Shown piece after piece: positions 9,179-21,896 of a stretch of 64,000 nt of DNA. The stretch spans positions 118,501 to 182,500 of the forward strand of contig JAGQUT010000004.1 of assembly GCA_020438355.1 (NCBI GenBank), read 5' to 3'. The stretch is from Solirubrobacterales bacterium (lineage in GTDB: Bacteria > Actinomycetota > Thermoleophilia > Solirubrobacterales > 70-9). The notes under the pieces were generated by a model. That model saw nothing but the letters and a program-made list of their open reading frames with translations, had not been told where the DNA came from and made no database searches. Made by a program: the position numbers and the translations under genes. How positions within the stretch are numbered: the stretch's first letter is position 1; every line of letters starts with the position of its first letter.

Positions 9179-9919
9179 TTAGGCCGCGAGCTGATCGACA
9201 GTCTGAAGCGAGCGGTCGAAAGGCACCACCGGCCAGGTTCCCTCGATCTGCTCGATTCGACCCTGGCTTGCGAAATAGTCCTGGAGTTCGGCCGCCTGCT
9301 CGGCTGCCCACTGGATCTGGAGCTCGTGAAGTTCAAAGAGTTCCATGTGACCGAGCACGTCGTTCCGGGAGGCCATCCTCCAGGCCAGTCGGGCCGCGGC
9401 CAGGGCATCGGCATCGGCAGCGTGCGCATCGGTCAGAGGCACAGTGAAGTCCTCGCAGAGGATCGCAAGGTTTCGACGACCCTTGCGGTACTTGTTGAAC
9501 TGCTTGTCAAGAACGTAAGGGTCGATCACGAGCAGACCGTCCGGACCTCCGACCCGGTCAACGAGCGGAACGACGCCGTGCCGCCGCGCCTCCCGGTCGA
9601 GGATCGTCAGGTCAAAACGCGCGTTGAACGCGACCACCGGGATCTCGTTTTCAAGCGCCTGCGCAAGCAACGTGGTGATCTCTTCCACGGCCTCCGCGGC
9701 GGGAACGCCTTCGCTTTGCGCCATCTCGTTGGTGATCTTGTGAACTGCGGTCGCTTCAGCCGGGATTGCCACGCCCGGATTGACCAGCCAGGAGCGGCTG
9801 GCGGACCCTTCACCCCCGCCTACCAGGCTCACCGCTGCCGTAACTATCCGATCTGACTCAATCGACGTTCCGGTGGTTTCTATGTCGAAGGCGGCCAGCC
9901 GCCCGTCAAACCAGTTCAC
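9179..9919 (-). CDS. DEDDh 3'-5' exonuclease (DNA polymerase III epsilon-like)
   Basis: This 246-residue protein has the three exonuclease motifs: FDIETTG (ExoI, residues 11-17), FNARFDLTIL (ExoII, about 105) and HAADADALAAARL (ExoIII with the catalytic His and Asp, about 170-182). The family includes the proofreading subunit of DNA polymerase III and free-standing nucleases; without a polymerase fusion or BRCT domain the role here cannot be fixed. The start is GTG at 9919 with no ribosome binding site but with TACCTT seven bases upstream, suggesting a leaderless mRNA. Confidence 0.88.
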   Translation of the reverse strand: MNWFDGRLAAFDIETTGTSIESDRIVTAAVSLVGGGEGSASRSWLVNPGVAIPAEATAVHKITNEMAQSEGVPAAEAVEEITTLLAQALENEIPVVAFNARFDLTILDREARRHGVVPLVDRVGGPDGLLVIDPYVLDKQFNKYRKGRRNLAILCEDFTVPLTDAHAADADALAAARLAWRMASRNDVLGHMELFELHELQIQWAAEQAAELQDYFASQGRIEQIEGTWPVVPFDRSLQTVDQLAA

Positions 9920-9926
9920 GATCCAG

Positions 9927-9932
9927 AAGGTA
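9927..9932 (-). promoter_or_regulatory. candidate -10 element of the exonuclease gene
   Basis: TACCTT is separated by seven bases from the GTG start at 9919, the spacing expected for a leaderless transcript. No Shine-Dalgarno sequence is present. Confidence 0.4.
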
Positions 9933-9972
9933 GCGTCGGCCCCGGACGCACCATCTGACAGATTCCGGTCGA

Positions 9973-11562
9973 CTACTCCTTGGCGAAGCCTGGAGCAGAG
10001 GCGCTCGGATCCGGTCCGAGACCCGGAGCCACGTGCTGGGGAGGGCCCTCGGGACCCTCGTCGGCCGGATTCACGTTTCCGGTCGGTACCTCCGGCTTGG
10101 GCGGGATCGGGGCCGAAGTGGGCAGGCTGTCCAGGTAACGGTCGACCATGCGGGCAGCCTGGCGACCTTCGTTGATCGCCCAGACGATCAATGACTGACC
10201 CCGACGGGCGTCGCCCGCCGCGAAGACTCCGGGAATCGAGGTTTCGTAGGTGCCCGCCTTGATGTTTCCGCGTTGGTCCTTGTCTACCCCAAGACCGTCA
10301 AGGAGCTCCTGTTCAGGGTGCAGGAAGCCCATCGCCAGGAGGACCAGGTCCGCCTTGATCTCGAAATCACTGCCCTCGATCGGAGCAAACGGTGGTGCGG
10401 CGTCGGCCTTGGCGACGGTGATGCTCTGTACCTGCCCGTCCTCTCCGTTGAAGGAGGTTGTGGTCACGGAGAAATCCTGCTCGCCCTTCTCAATGCCGCG
10501 GGCCTCTTCCATGGCGTACGAGAGGCGGTACTTCTGTGGCCACAGAGGCCAGGGAGTGCGGTCGTCGGGCCGGTGCTCGGGAGGCTCGGGGAGCAGTTCG
10601 AGCTGGACGACGTCCGCGGCGCCTTCGCGGATGGAATGCCCGACGCAGTCGGCTCCGGTGTCACCGCCGCCAATCACGACCACGTGCTTGCCCTTCGCGG
10701 AGATCGGAGCAGGGGCTGGTGCTTCGGTCATCGGCTTTGGGCCCACCTCTCCTGCGAGCCAGCGGTTGCGGCTGTACAGGTAATCCATCGCAAAATGGAC
10801 TCCGTCCAGGTCCCGGCCAGGTGCCGGCAGATCACGAGGGACACGGGAGCCGGTCGCGAGTACGACAGCATCAAAACGGTCGCGGAGCTCCTCAACCGAT
10901 ACGTCAACTCCCACGTCGACGCCGCACTTCACCTCGACGCCTTCGTGGACTAGCTGCTGAACGCGACGCTCGACCACGGTCTTCTCGATCTTGAAGTCCG
11001 GTACACCGAAACGGACCAGACCACCGGCGGCCTCATCACGCTCAAACAGGGTGACGCTGTGGCCGGCACGACGAAGCTGCTGGGCAGCCGCCATGCCGGC
11101 CGGCCCTGAGCCGACAACGGCAACCTGGCGGCCCGTCTCGCGCTTCGGTGGGCGCGGACGTATCCAGCCTTCCTTCCAGGCACGGTCGGCAATCGACTGC
11201 TCTATCTGCTTGATGGTGACCGAATCACCTTCCCGGATCTCGAGCACGCAGGCCGCCTCGCAAGGTGCCGGGCAAAGCCTTCCGGTGAACTCCGGGAAAT
11301 TGTTGGTGGCGTGAAGCTGGCGGATCGCGTCCTGCCAGCGGCCGTGGTAGACGAGGTCGTTCCAGTCGGGGATGAGGTTGCCGAGCGGGCAGCCGTTGTG
11401 GCAGAACGGAACTCCGCACTCCATGCAGCGGGCGCCCTGGTCCGAGAGCTCCTCATCCGAGCGTCGAACGACGAATTCGCTGTAGTCGCCAACCCTTTCG
11501 GCAGGATCCCGGTAAGGGATGCCAGCCCGCTCGATCTGCAGGAAACCTCCGAGCTTGCCCAT
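9973..11562 (-). CDS. gltD: glutamate synthase (NADPH) small subunit
   Basis: GltD passes electrons from NADPH through FAD and Fe-S clusters to GltB for glutamate formation. The 529-residue sequence shows the N-terminal cysteine clusters CMECGVPFCHNGCP (about 42-55) and CPAPCEAACVLEI (about 97-109), the FAD-binding VVGSGPAGMAAAQQL (about 149) and the NADPH-binding VVIGGGDTGADC (about 296). It ends in a Pro/Gly/Glu-rich tail of about 45 residues not needed for the fold. The start ATG lies two bases after the gltB stop, so the pair is one operon. Length and motifs are normal for the family (usually 470-500 residues plus the tail). Confidence 0.97.
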   Translation of the reverse strand: MGKLGGFLQIERAGIPYRDPAERVGDYSEFVVRRSDEELSDQGARCMECGVPFCHNGCPLGNLIPDWNDLVYHGRWQDAIRQLHATNNFPEFTGRLCPAPCEAACVLEIREGDSVTIKQIEQSIADRAWKEGWIRPRPPKRETGRQVAVVGSGPAGMAAAQQLRRAGHSVTLFERDEAAGGLVRFGVPDFKIEKTVVERRVQQLVHEGVEVKCGVDVGVDVSVEELRDRFDAVVLATGSRVPRDLPAPGRDLDGVHFAMDYLYSRNRWLAGEVGPKPMTEAPAPAPISAKGKHVVVIGGGDTGADCVGHSIREGAADVVQLELLPEPPEHRPDDRTPWPLWPQKYRLSYAMEEARGIEKGEQDFSVTTTSFNGEDGQVQSITVAKADAAPPFAPIEGSDFEIKADLVLLAMGFLHPEQELLDGLGVDKDQRGNIKAGTYETSIPGVFAAGDARRGQSLIVWAINEGRQAARMVDRYLDSLPTSAPIPPKPEVPTGNVNPADEGPEGPPQHVAPGLGPDPSASAPGFAKE

Positions 11563-11564
11563 CC

Positions 11565-16157
<4,593 letters not shown>

Positions 16158-16313
16158 TTATGCGCGCTTGTCGTGCCGCAGAGCGGCGTTTGGTTGTAAG
16201 AGACACGTATTCGCAGCGGCGGGAACCGCTGTACGAGGTGGGCCAGCCCACCGGGGCAGTTTACCGAAGGTCAGTGCCCCCCATATGTCCGGCGGGCCAA
16301 ACTGCCTGCGCCC
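16158..16313 (-). other. leader region upstream of gltB
   Basis: The 156 bases between the second SDR gene and gltB carry a GC-rich inverted repeat (GGTGGGC-TG-GCCCACC, about 16239-16254 on the minus strand) without a T-run, and a second weaker repeat near 16178-16194. The gltB promoter is probably here, but no convincing -35/-10 pair was recognised. Confidence 0.4.
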
Positions 16314-17144
16314 TCAGGAGAGCCCTGAACTCCGCCTCTCGTACTCCTCGCGACGACCGGAATCTGCGTGTGCGAGCACCTTGTCGGCCCCGGTCATCTC
16401 GAAGACCCGCTCCCGGAGCGCCCGAGGAAGCAGGCGTGCCGGTGCGTCCAGCCACTGGTTGCGCGCCGGTACCCAGATCTCGCTACCGCCTTCTGCCAGG
16501 GCCCGGACCACCGCGTTCGCGATGTCGTCGGGAGCCAGCTTGTCCATCAGCGGAATGTCGGGAAGCCCTGCCGCGAGTTCGGTGTTGACCAGTCCGGGAA
16601 GCACCCAGGAGATCGATACGCCGGTCCCCTTCAACTCGGCGCGAACGGACTCCGAGAAACCGATCACTCCGAACTTGGTCGCGCAGTAGGTGGCTCCACC
16701 GGGCATTCCCGCCTTGCCGGCCTGCGAGGCGATGTTGACGATTCTTCCCCTCCGCCTCGGCTTCATCCGGTCCATCGCGGCCTGCGTTCCGTTGATCACA
16801 CCAAGGAGGTTGACGTCGATCATGGCCCGGGTCACTTCGCGTGACTCCTCCTCGATCGGTCCCAGCATCATCACGCCGGCGTTGTTGACGAGACAGTCGA
16901 TCGGGCCGAGTTCGGCTTCGACATCGTCAAGAAACAGGTCGAAGCCGTCCCGATCTGTCACATCCAGCGGCTTTCCAACCGCGCCGCGACCAACCTCTTC
17001 CGCAGCTTCTGCGGCCTTCTCCGCGTGAATGTCACCTATCGCAACGCTCGCCCCGGCATCTGCCATGGCCCCCGCCGTCGCCCTTCCGATGCCGGCTGCA
17101 CCGCCGGTCACCGCCACAACTGCTCCCTCAAGCATGTGTTTCAT
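16314..17144 (-). CDS. SDR family NAD(P)-dependent oxidoreductase
   Basis: From ATG 17144 this is a 276-residue classical SDR: TGGAAGIG for nucleotide binding near residue 12, NNAG near 87, IASQAG with the catalytic Ser, and YCATK with the catalytic Tyr/Lys. Its C-terminal third, with LLPRALRERVFEMTGADKVL, resembles that of the SDR at 2032-2865, so the two may be paralogues acting on related substrates. A TTG codon lies nine bases further upstream. ATG 17144 is preferred because TACTTT sits exactly seven bases before it, as at other leaderless genes here. It is divergent from ccdA. Confidence 0.88.
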   Translation of the reverse strand: MKHMLEGAVVAVTGGAAGIGRATAGAMADAGASVAIGDIHAEKAAEAAEEVGRGAVGKPLDVTDRDGFDLFLDDVEAELGPIDCLVNNAGVMMLGPIEEESREVTRAMIDVNLLGVINGTQAAMDRMKPRRRGRIVNIASQAGKAGMPGGATYCATKFGVIGFSESVRAELKGTGVSISWVLPGLVNTELAAGLPDIPLMDKLAPDDIANAVVRALAEGGSEIWVPARNQWLDAPARLLPRALRERVFEMTGADKVLAHADSGRREEYERRSSGLS

Positions 17145-17151
17145 GGTCGCC

Positions 17152-17161
17152 AAAGTAACCT
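17152..17161. promoter_or_regulatory. overlapping divergent -10 elements (SDR / ccdA)
   Basis: The ten bases AAAGTAACCT hold TACTTT on the minus strand (seven bases before the SDR ATG at 17144) and TAACCT on the plus strand (nine bases before the ccdA TTG at 17171), sharing the central TA. Both are TANNNT hexamers at leaderless spacing, so the two promoters would exclude each other. Confidence 0.4.
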
Positions 17162-17170
17162 CTTTTTCCC

Positions 17171-17965
17171 TTGCCGTTTGCAGACCTCATTCCCGCGGGC
17201 CTCACCAGCCTGCCCTTCGCCGCAGGCGACCCCGCCGCCGGAGTCGGCCTGCTGACCGCATTCGTGGCGGGAATCGTCTCCTTCCTCTCCCCCTGCGTGC
17301 TGCCGATCGTGCCCGGATACCTGTCGGCTGTTTCCGGCATCTCCGTCAATGATCTGGACCGGGCTGACTGGCGAAAGGTGCTGGTTCCGAGTCTGATCTT
17401 CTGCGGCAGCTTTTCAGCGGTTTTCATTCTGCTCGGAATGGGCGCGACAAAGATCGGCTCTCTGCTCAGCGACCACCGGGATGTGCTGGACAAGGTCGCA
17501 GCGGCCTTGATCATTGCCATGGGGGTCTTGTTCGTTGCCTCGTTCTTCGTCACCAGGCTGAACAAGGAATGGCATGTCGACGCCTTGATGCAGCGCGCTG
17601 GCAAAGGCGGCCCTCTTGTGGCGGGCGCGGCTTTCGCCTTCGCCTGGACGCCCTGCATCGGGCCGACCCTGGGCGCGATCCTCTCCGCCGCCTCGCTGAC
17701 CGACTCGGCCGCGAGAGGCGCTCTGCTCCTGGCCGTGTACTCGGCGGGGCTTGCGATCCCGTTCCTGCTGACGGCTCTCGCCTTCAACAAGATGACCACG
17801 GCGTTTGCCGTGGTGAAGCGGCACTACGGCGTCATCATCATGGTCGGAGGCATAATCCTGATCATCATGGGCGTGCTGATCTGGACCGGTGAGCTCTACC
17901 GACTGAACATCGAGATCCAGAACTGGATGAGCGAGAGCGGGCTCGACTTCTGGAGTTCCGTCTAG
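17171..17965 (+). CDS. ccdA: cytochrome c biogenesis protein CcdA family (thiol-disulfide transporter)
   Basis: The 264-residue protein has six predicted membrane helices and the two conserved Cys motifs of CcdA/DsbD-beta: SFLSPCVLPIVPGYLS (about residue 40) and FAWTPCIGPTLGAIL (about 160). CcdA carries reducing equivalents across the membrane to periplasmic thioredoxin-like proteins for cytochrome c maturation or other envelope thiols. The usual partners ResB/ResC or a TlpA thioredoxin are not adjacent. The only start before the first helix is TTG at 17171, as a stop lies at 17156 in the same frame. The N-terminus is therefore short and slightly uncertain. Confidence 0.92.
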   Translation: MPFADLIPAGLTSLPFAAGDPAAGVGLLTAFVAGIVSFLSPCVLPIVPGYLSAVSGISVNDLDRADWRKVLVPSLIFCGSFSAVFILLGMGATKIGSLLSDHRDVLDKVAAALIIAMGVLFVASFFVTRLNKEWHVDALMQRAGKGGPLVAGAAFAFAWTPCIGPTLGAILSAASLTDSAARGALLLAVYSAGLAIPFLLTALAFNKMTTAFAVVKRHYGVIIMVGGIILIIMGVLIWTGELYRLNIEIQNWMSESGLDFWSSV

Positions 17966-17987
17966 GAACCTCCGGCTGAGTCAGAGT

Positions 17988-18323
17988 TCAGTTCCAGCGC
18001 CCGGGGCTGTCCGGCATCTCGGGAGCTTCCGGAGCTGCCGGTTCTTCCCGGGTTCCGGGTGTCACAGTGACGAGCTCCTCGGCGACCGCCTCGACTTCCT
18101 CGAGTTCATCGCCTTCCATATCCCTGGAACAGACGATGTGGAAACGACCGGTACCGATGTTTGCGTCGGGAACGATAGGCAGGCCCCGGATCTCTTCCCA
18201 ACCGAGCCGTTCGACCTCGAACGGATTCATCCGGACTTCCGCCGCCGGAAACGGGCAGGTGGAATTGTGATGATCGATCGCCTTGGAGATTGCCTCGAGG
18301 TTTTTCGATTCGGCCGAGCTCAT
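17988..18323 (-). CDS. uncharacterised small acidic protein
   Basis: Starting at ATG 18323 the frame gives 111 residues. The N-terminal half is compact (SKAIDHHNSTCPFPAAEV, then NPFEVERLGWEEIRGLPI and a FHIVCSRD segment with a second Cys). The C-terminus is an acidic, Pro/Glu-rich tail. The His-His plus Cys pattern could bind metal, but no known family was recognised. The frame stays open upstream to 18575, but that part runs through the rlpA-like gene region in low-quality sequence, so the inner ATG is preferred. It is convergent with ccdA (22 bases apart) and lies 133 bases downstream of the rlpA-like gene. Confidence 0.65.
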   Translation of the reverse strand: MSSAESKNLEAISKAIDHHNSTCPFPAAEVRMNPFEVERLGWEEIRGLPIVPDANIGTGRFHIVCSRDMEGDELEEVEAVAEELVTVTPGTREEPAAPEAPEMPDSPGRWN

Positions 18324-18456
18324 GCGTCGATCATGACACAGCCAACCCGGCCGAACCGAAAACTCATAAAGAGTCCCTTTTCTCAACTGAGTTCGTTCAT
18401 CCATTCTTTTGGCCTGTGAACGGACGGGCGCCACTGGGAGGCGCGCAAGCGCCGAC

Positions 18457-19398
18457 TTACTTATTGGTCCAGACCACTCCGACTCCGCCGAAGCCGAGAT
18501 CATTTCTGGTCTGCTCGGTGAGGTCCCAGTCGCGGCCTGCGATGTAGGGGCCCCGGTCGATGACCCGCGCGACAACGGTCCGGTTGCCGTACTGGAGCGT
18601 CACCTTCGTTCCGCAGGGCAGGTACTTGTGGGCAACGCCGCGCGTGGTCGGAGTCAGGGTTCCGCCACAGGCAACACCGTTTCCGTAAAGGCCCGGGCCG
18701 TAGTAGGACGCGTGACCTGGCCTCAGGGCGCTGAAGCGTCGACGCAAAGTGGAGTCACCGGTCGAGCGCCCGGTCCTGGCCGCGAAGACCCGGAAGCTGA
18801 AATCACCGGCACTGCGGGGGATCCACCGCACCCGGAATCGGCCGTTCGCCCGGCTTCTCGTCGTGATGACTCCGCCGCCGCGAACCCGGATCCGCAGGGT
18901 TCTGACCCCGCGAGGAACCACGGTCCCCCTGATCAGAAGGCTGTTTCCGATTCGTACAAAGCGCTCGTTTCTGGCCAGCTTGATGTGGCCGATCACAACG
19001 ACCTTGCGGGTCTCGGAGCGCCGACCATCGTTGGTCAGGATTCGGAGCCTGGTGCTGGTGCGGGCCCTTACACTCGTACTGAAGCGACCGTCGGATCCTG
19101 TCCTGACTTTGCGGAGCGTTCGCCACCCGGAACGGGAACGAGACTGGACCCGAACGGCGCCCGGGTATGGGTTGCCCGTCTTGCCCCGCAGCCGGAAACG
19201 CCCTCCGAAGTTGACGGATCGGTCGGCCACCTTCAGTACCACCGGTCCCTGTCGGGTGACGGGATCGGTTTCGGTCTCGGCAGTGCCTGCGGGTACCGTC
19301 GGGGCCAGGCTTGCGGCTGCGAGGCCGGAACCAGCAGTCGAGATTGCGAAACAGGCGAGCAGGAATACAAGAGCACGGGATATCCGGCTGGAAGTCAT
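18457..19398 (-). CDS. RlpA-like double-psi beta-barrel secreted protein
   Basis: The 313-residue precursor has a signal peptide (RALVFLLACFAISTAGSGLAAA), two repeated beta-sandwich/Ig-like segments rich in Arg (about 50-215; VNFGGRFRLRGKTGNPYPG and RIGNSLLIRGTVVP), and a C-terminal double-psi beta-barrel of the RlpA type (about 228-313). The barrel shows HASYYGPGLYGNGVACGG, the conserved LPCGTKV and VIDRGPY with the catalytic-type Asp. RlpA proteins bind or cleave glycan strands at septa. ATG 19398 follows AAGGAGA. The long leader holds a cyclic-di-AMP riboswitch, as seen for other actinobacterial wall-remodelling genes, so expression should fall when the ligand is abundant. Confidence 0.9.
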   Translation of the reverse strand: MTSSRISRALVFLLACFAISTAGSGLAAASLAPTVPAGTAETETDPVTRQGPVVLKVADRSVNFGGRFRLRGKTGNPYPGAVRVQSRSRSGWRTLRKVRTGSDGRFSTSVRARTSTRLRILTNDGRRSETRKVVVIGHIKLARNERFVRIGNSLLIRGTVVPRGVRTLRIRVRGGGVITTRSRANGRFRVRWIPRSAGDFSFRVFAARTGRSTGDSTLRRRFSALRPGHASYYGPGLYGNGVACGGTLTPTTRGVAHKYLPCGTKVTLQYGNRTVVARVIDRGPYIAGRDWDLTEQTRNDLGFGGVGVVWTNK

Positions 19399-19414
19399 CT
19401 TTGGCTTTCTCCTT

Positions 19415-19555
19415 CTGGGCGCCTGCGGAGTTAGCTGACGGATTCGGGACTCCCCTCCTGGTCGTCCCTAACGGTGGATCACCACCGGATTCACCCCATG
19501 CGGCAAATGCCGCGGTTGGTTTCCCCGCCTCCCGACTGAGGGAGTTCGGCGCGTG
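19415..19555 (-). ncRNA. cyclic-di-AMP riboswitch (ydaO/yuaA type)
   Basis: Read on the minus strand, the leader of the rlpA-like gene has the conserved blocks of this class in order: CGCCGAACTCCCTCAG, GGGGAAACCAACCG, the GGGGTGAATCCGG block, the GGTGGATCACCACC-type helix, TAGGGAC, and CCCGAATCCGTCAGCTAACT followed by CCGCAGGCG. These match the GGGTGAAT and CCGTCAGCTAAC signatures of known ydaO riboswitches. It ends about 17 bases before the start codon, close to the AAGGAGA ribosome binding site. A TAACAAT that could be the -10 element lies just upstream (about 19583-19590). No separate T-run terminator is evident, so the output mechanism is open. Confidence 0.88.
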
Positions 19556-19687
19556 GCGGGAACGGCCGGTGGCCGTCCCGCGAATTGTTAGCGTTTTGTG
19601 AGTAAAGGAGTGTCCGGGAGCAGGCACGGTCCGTGTGTGCGGTTCTTCACACCGCAGGAACCCCTGCAAATCGGGATACTCAGCCTT

Positions 19688-21313
19688 GTGACTGGCATTC
19701 CCAAGATCGCTCTGGCACAGGTCAACCCGACAGTCGGCGATCTCGACGAGAACGCGGCCATGATCACGGAATGGATCGGGCAGGCCGAAGCGGCCGGCGC
19801 CGGGATAGCCGTCTTCCCTGAACTCGTTCTCACCGGATACCCGGCAGAGGACCTCTATTTGCGGCCTGACTTCGTCGCCGCCGCCGGCGAGAGACTCAGG
19901 GAGATCGCCTCCCAAGTGGGGCAGATCACAGCGATAGTGGGGTTTCCCGACCCGGTCGGGAACCCCGTCGGCCGGGCAATTTCGGCGAATGCAGCTGCCG
20001 TGATCCGGGACGGAAAGGTCCGCCATAGCTACCACAAGCGACTCCTGCCGAACTACGGAGTCTTCGACGAGTACAGAACCTTCAGGAATGGTTCCGGACC
20101 GCTCGTGATTGACCAGTCCGGCCTCCGCACCGGAGTCACCATCTGTGAGGATTGCTGGGTACCGGGCGATCCGGTCTACCGTGATCTGGCACCGGGAGCG
20201 AACCTGATCCTTAATTCGTCGGCTTCCCCCTACCACCGCGGCAAGGGGAGGGAACGCGAAGAGATCTTCAGAAAAGTAGCCCGGGACAAGAACGCCACAG
20301 TCGCCATGGTGAACCTGGTCGGTGGTCAGGACGAGCTGATCTTCGATGGCTCGAGCGTCCTGATCGGCCCCGACGGGAGCGTTCTGGCCAGGGCAGGTCA
20401 GTTCTCTGAGGATCTCCTGGTCTTCGACCCGGGTGAAGAGTCCGCTCCGGTTGCCCAGTGGATGGACGATCTCGACGAGGTCTACACAGCGCTGGTCACC
20501 GGTCTTCGTGACTACGTCGTCAAGAACGGATTCGGACATGTGGGGTTGGGCCTCTCGGGTGGAATCGATTCGGCCCTCGTCGCCGCTCTCGCCGTCGATG
20601 CCCTGGGTCCTGAAAACGTCACCTGTGTGGTCATGCCATCACCCCATTCGAGCGGGGAAACCCAGGCGGACGCGCGGGAGATGGCCGGCAGGCTCGGAAC
20701 CGGGTTGATCGAGTTCTCGATCGATGAGCCGATGGAGTCCTACGAAAGGATGCTCGGAGTTGACGGGACCGGACTAGCAGCCGAGAATCTTCAGGCGAGG
20801 ATTCGCGGGAACCTGATGATGGCCCTCTCGAACAGCCGTGGCTGGCTGGTCCTGACAACCGCCAACAAGAGCGAAACCTCGGTCGGCTACTCGACGCTAT
20901 ACGGAGATATGGCTGGTGGCCTTGCCCCGATCAAGGATGTTCCCAAGACGCTGGTTTACGAACTTTGCCGCCACCGGAACGGGTCGTCACCGGTGATCCC
21001 CGAATCCATTCTCGTCCGGCCGCCCTCGGCGGAACTCCGCCCCGGACAGCTGGACACCGACTCACTACCCGATTACGACCAGCTCGACCGGATCCTCAGG
21101 ATGTACGTCGAGGAAGACCTCGGCCCCGCCCAGATCGCCGCCAGAGGCGAGGATCCGGCAGTGGTTGCCGACGTGGTCGCGAAAGTCGACCGGGCCGAGT
21201 ACAAGCGCCGCCAGTCACCCCCGGGCCTGAAAGTCACGACCAAGGGATTCGGAAGGGACCGACGGATGCCGATTACCAATCGGTATCGGCCCTGGACGGC
21301 CGATTCGGTCTAA
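19688..21313 (+). CDS. nadE: glutamine-dependent NAD(+) synthetase
   Basis: NadE makes NAD from deamido-NAD, ATP and glutamine. From GTG 19688 the protein is 541 residues. It has an N-terminal nitrilase-type glutaminase domain with Glu45 (FPELVLTGYP), Lys117 (YHKRLLPNYG) and Cys153 (TICEDCW), and a C-terminal synthetase domain with the ATP-pyrophosphatase loop SGGIDS at 291-296. The frame is open upstream to a GTG at 19598, but the homologous N-terminus starts at 19688. Those extra bases would lie opposite the leader of the rlpA-like gene. Its stop codon begins a 24-base direct repeat. No clear ribosome binding site is seen. Confidence 0.95.
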   Translation: MTGIPKIALAQVNPTVGDLDENAAMITEWIGQAEAAGAGIAVFPELVLTGYPAEDLYLRPDFVAAAGERLREIASQVGQITAIVGFPDPVGNPVGRAISANAAAVIRDGKVRHSYHKRLLPNYGVFDEYRTFRNGSGPLVIDQSGLRTGVTICEDCWVPGDPVYRDLAPGANLILNSSASPYHRGKGREREEIFRKVARDKNATVAMVNLVGGQDELIFDGSSVLIGPDGSVLARAGQFSEDLLVFDPGEESAPVAQWMDDLDEVYTALVTGLRDYVVKNGFGHVGLGLSGGIDSALVAALAVDALGPENVTCVVMPSPHSSGETQADAREMAGRLGTGLIEFSIDEPMESYERMLGVDGTGLAAENLQARIRGNLMMALSNSRGWLVLTTANKSETSVGYSTLYGDMAGGLAPIKDVPKTLVYELCRHRNGSSPVIPESILVRPPSAELRPGQLDTDSLPDYDQLDRILRMYVEEDLGPAQIAARGEDPAVVADVVAKVDRAEYKRRQSPPGLKVTTKGFGRDRRMPITNRYRPWTADSV

Positions 21314-21362
21314 CAAGAAGTCGGCGAGCTTCGCGGCTTAACAAGAAGTCGGCGAGCTTCGC
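21311..21362. repeat. 24-bp tandem direct repeat at the nadE stop codon
   Basis: Two identical 24-base copies (21311-21334 and 21339-21362), separated by GGCT, each begin with TAAC and contain AAGAAGTCGGCGAGCTTCGC. The first copy starts with the nadE stop codon; the second follows it directly. This looks like a recent 28-base tandem duplication. Confidence 0.9.
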
Positions 21363-21432
21363 TCCGCCTCCCAGTTCAACCCGTCCGCCCACAGAATCTT
21401 TGATGGATGGGCGGGCTCTCTTGGAGGCAGGA

Positions 21433-21861
21433 CTAAGGTTTGACGAACTGTGAGAGGTCGGCGCCTTCTGGTGCTTCCCTTACTGCCATCGTCATCTGGG
21501 CTGCTGCGCAGACACGTCCGTCCCCGTCCTTCACTTCTGCCCGCCAGACCCAGGTCATCCGGCCACGATGGATCGCGTTCGCGACAACCTCGACATCGCC
21601 GGCGGAAATCGGTCTGAGCAGATTGACGGAAATGCTCTGCCCCATTGCGATCCGGCCTTCCGGCAGAACCGCTTCGGCCGTTGCCATCGAGCAGACACTC
21701 TCGACCAGGCTGGCCATCACCCCGCCATGCATGATCGCCATCGGCTGACGATGGTCGTCCCGCATCTTCAGACGGACGATCGCCGCGTCGGGGTCGGAGG
21801 AAATCCACTCGGTGCCGAGGAGATTGTCGAACGGGGATTCAGGAAGCGTGACGTCTGGCAT
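21433..21861 (-). CDS. PaaI-family hotdog thioesterase
   Basis: The 142-residue protein has the hotdog-fold signature IMHGGVMASLVESVC (about 44-58), with the HGG loop and the conserved acidic residue in the following helix, and later WVWRAEVKDGDGRVCAAAQ. PaaI-type enzymes hydrolyse acyl- or aryl-CoA thioesters; the substrate is unknown and no phenylacetate genes are nearby. It is divergent from the RskA-like gene, with 35 bases between the two start codons. A TATAGT lies nine bases before its ATG. Confidence 0.88.
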   Translation of the reverse strand: MPDVTLPESPFDNLLGTEWISSDPDAAIVRLKMRDDHRQPMAIMHGGVMASLVESVCSMATAEAVLPEGRIAMGQSISVNLLRPISAGDVEVVANAIHRGRMTWVWRAEVKDGDGRVCAAAQMTMAVREAPEGADLSQFVKP

Positions 21862-21870
21862 CAGCCGGGG

Positions 21871-21888
21871 ACTATAAACCCATAGGGT
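21871..21888. promoter_or_regulatory. divergent candidate -10 elements (thioesterase / RskA-like gene)
   Basis: In the 35-base gap, TATAGT on the minus strand (21871-21876) lies nine bases before the thioesterase ATG, and TAGGGT on the plus strand (21883-21888) lies eight bases before the ATG at 21897. Neither gene has a ribosome binding site. Confidence 0.4.
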
Positions 21889-21896
21889 GTGCGCTC

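Noticed and set aside
18803..20539. Minus-strand open frame spanning the riboswitch and the opposite strand of nadE
   Set aside because: No domain is seen, it crosses the riboswitch and both flanking genes are well supported in other frames.
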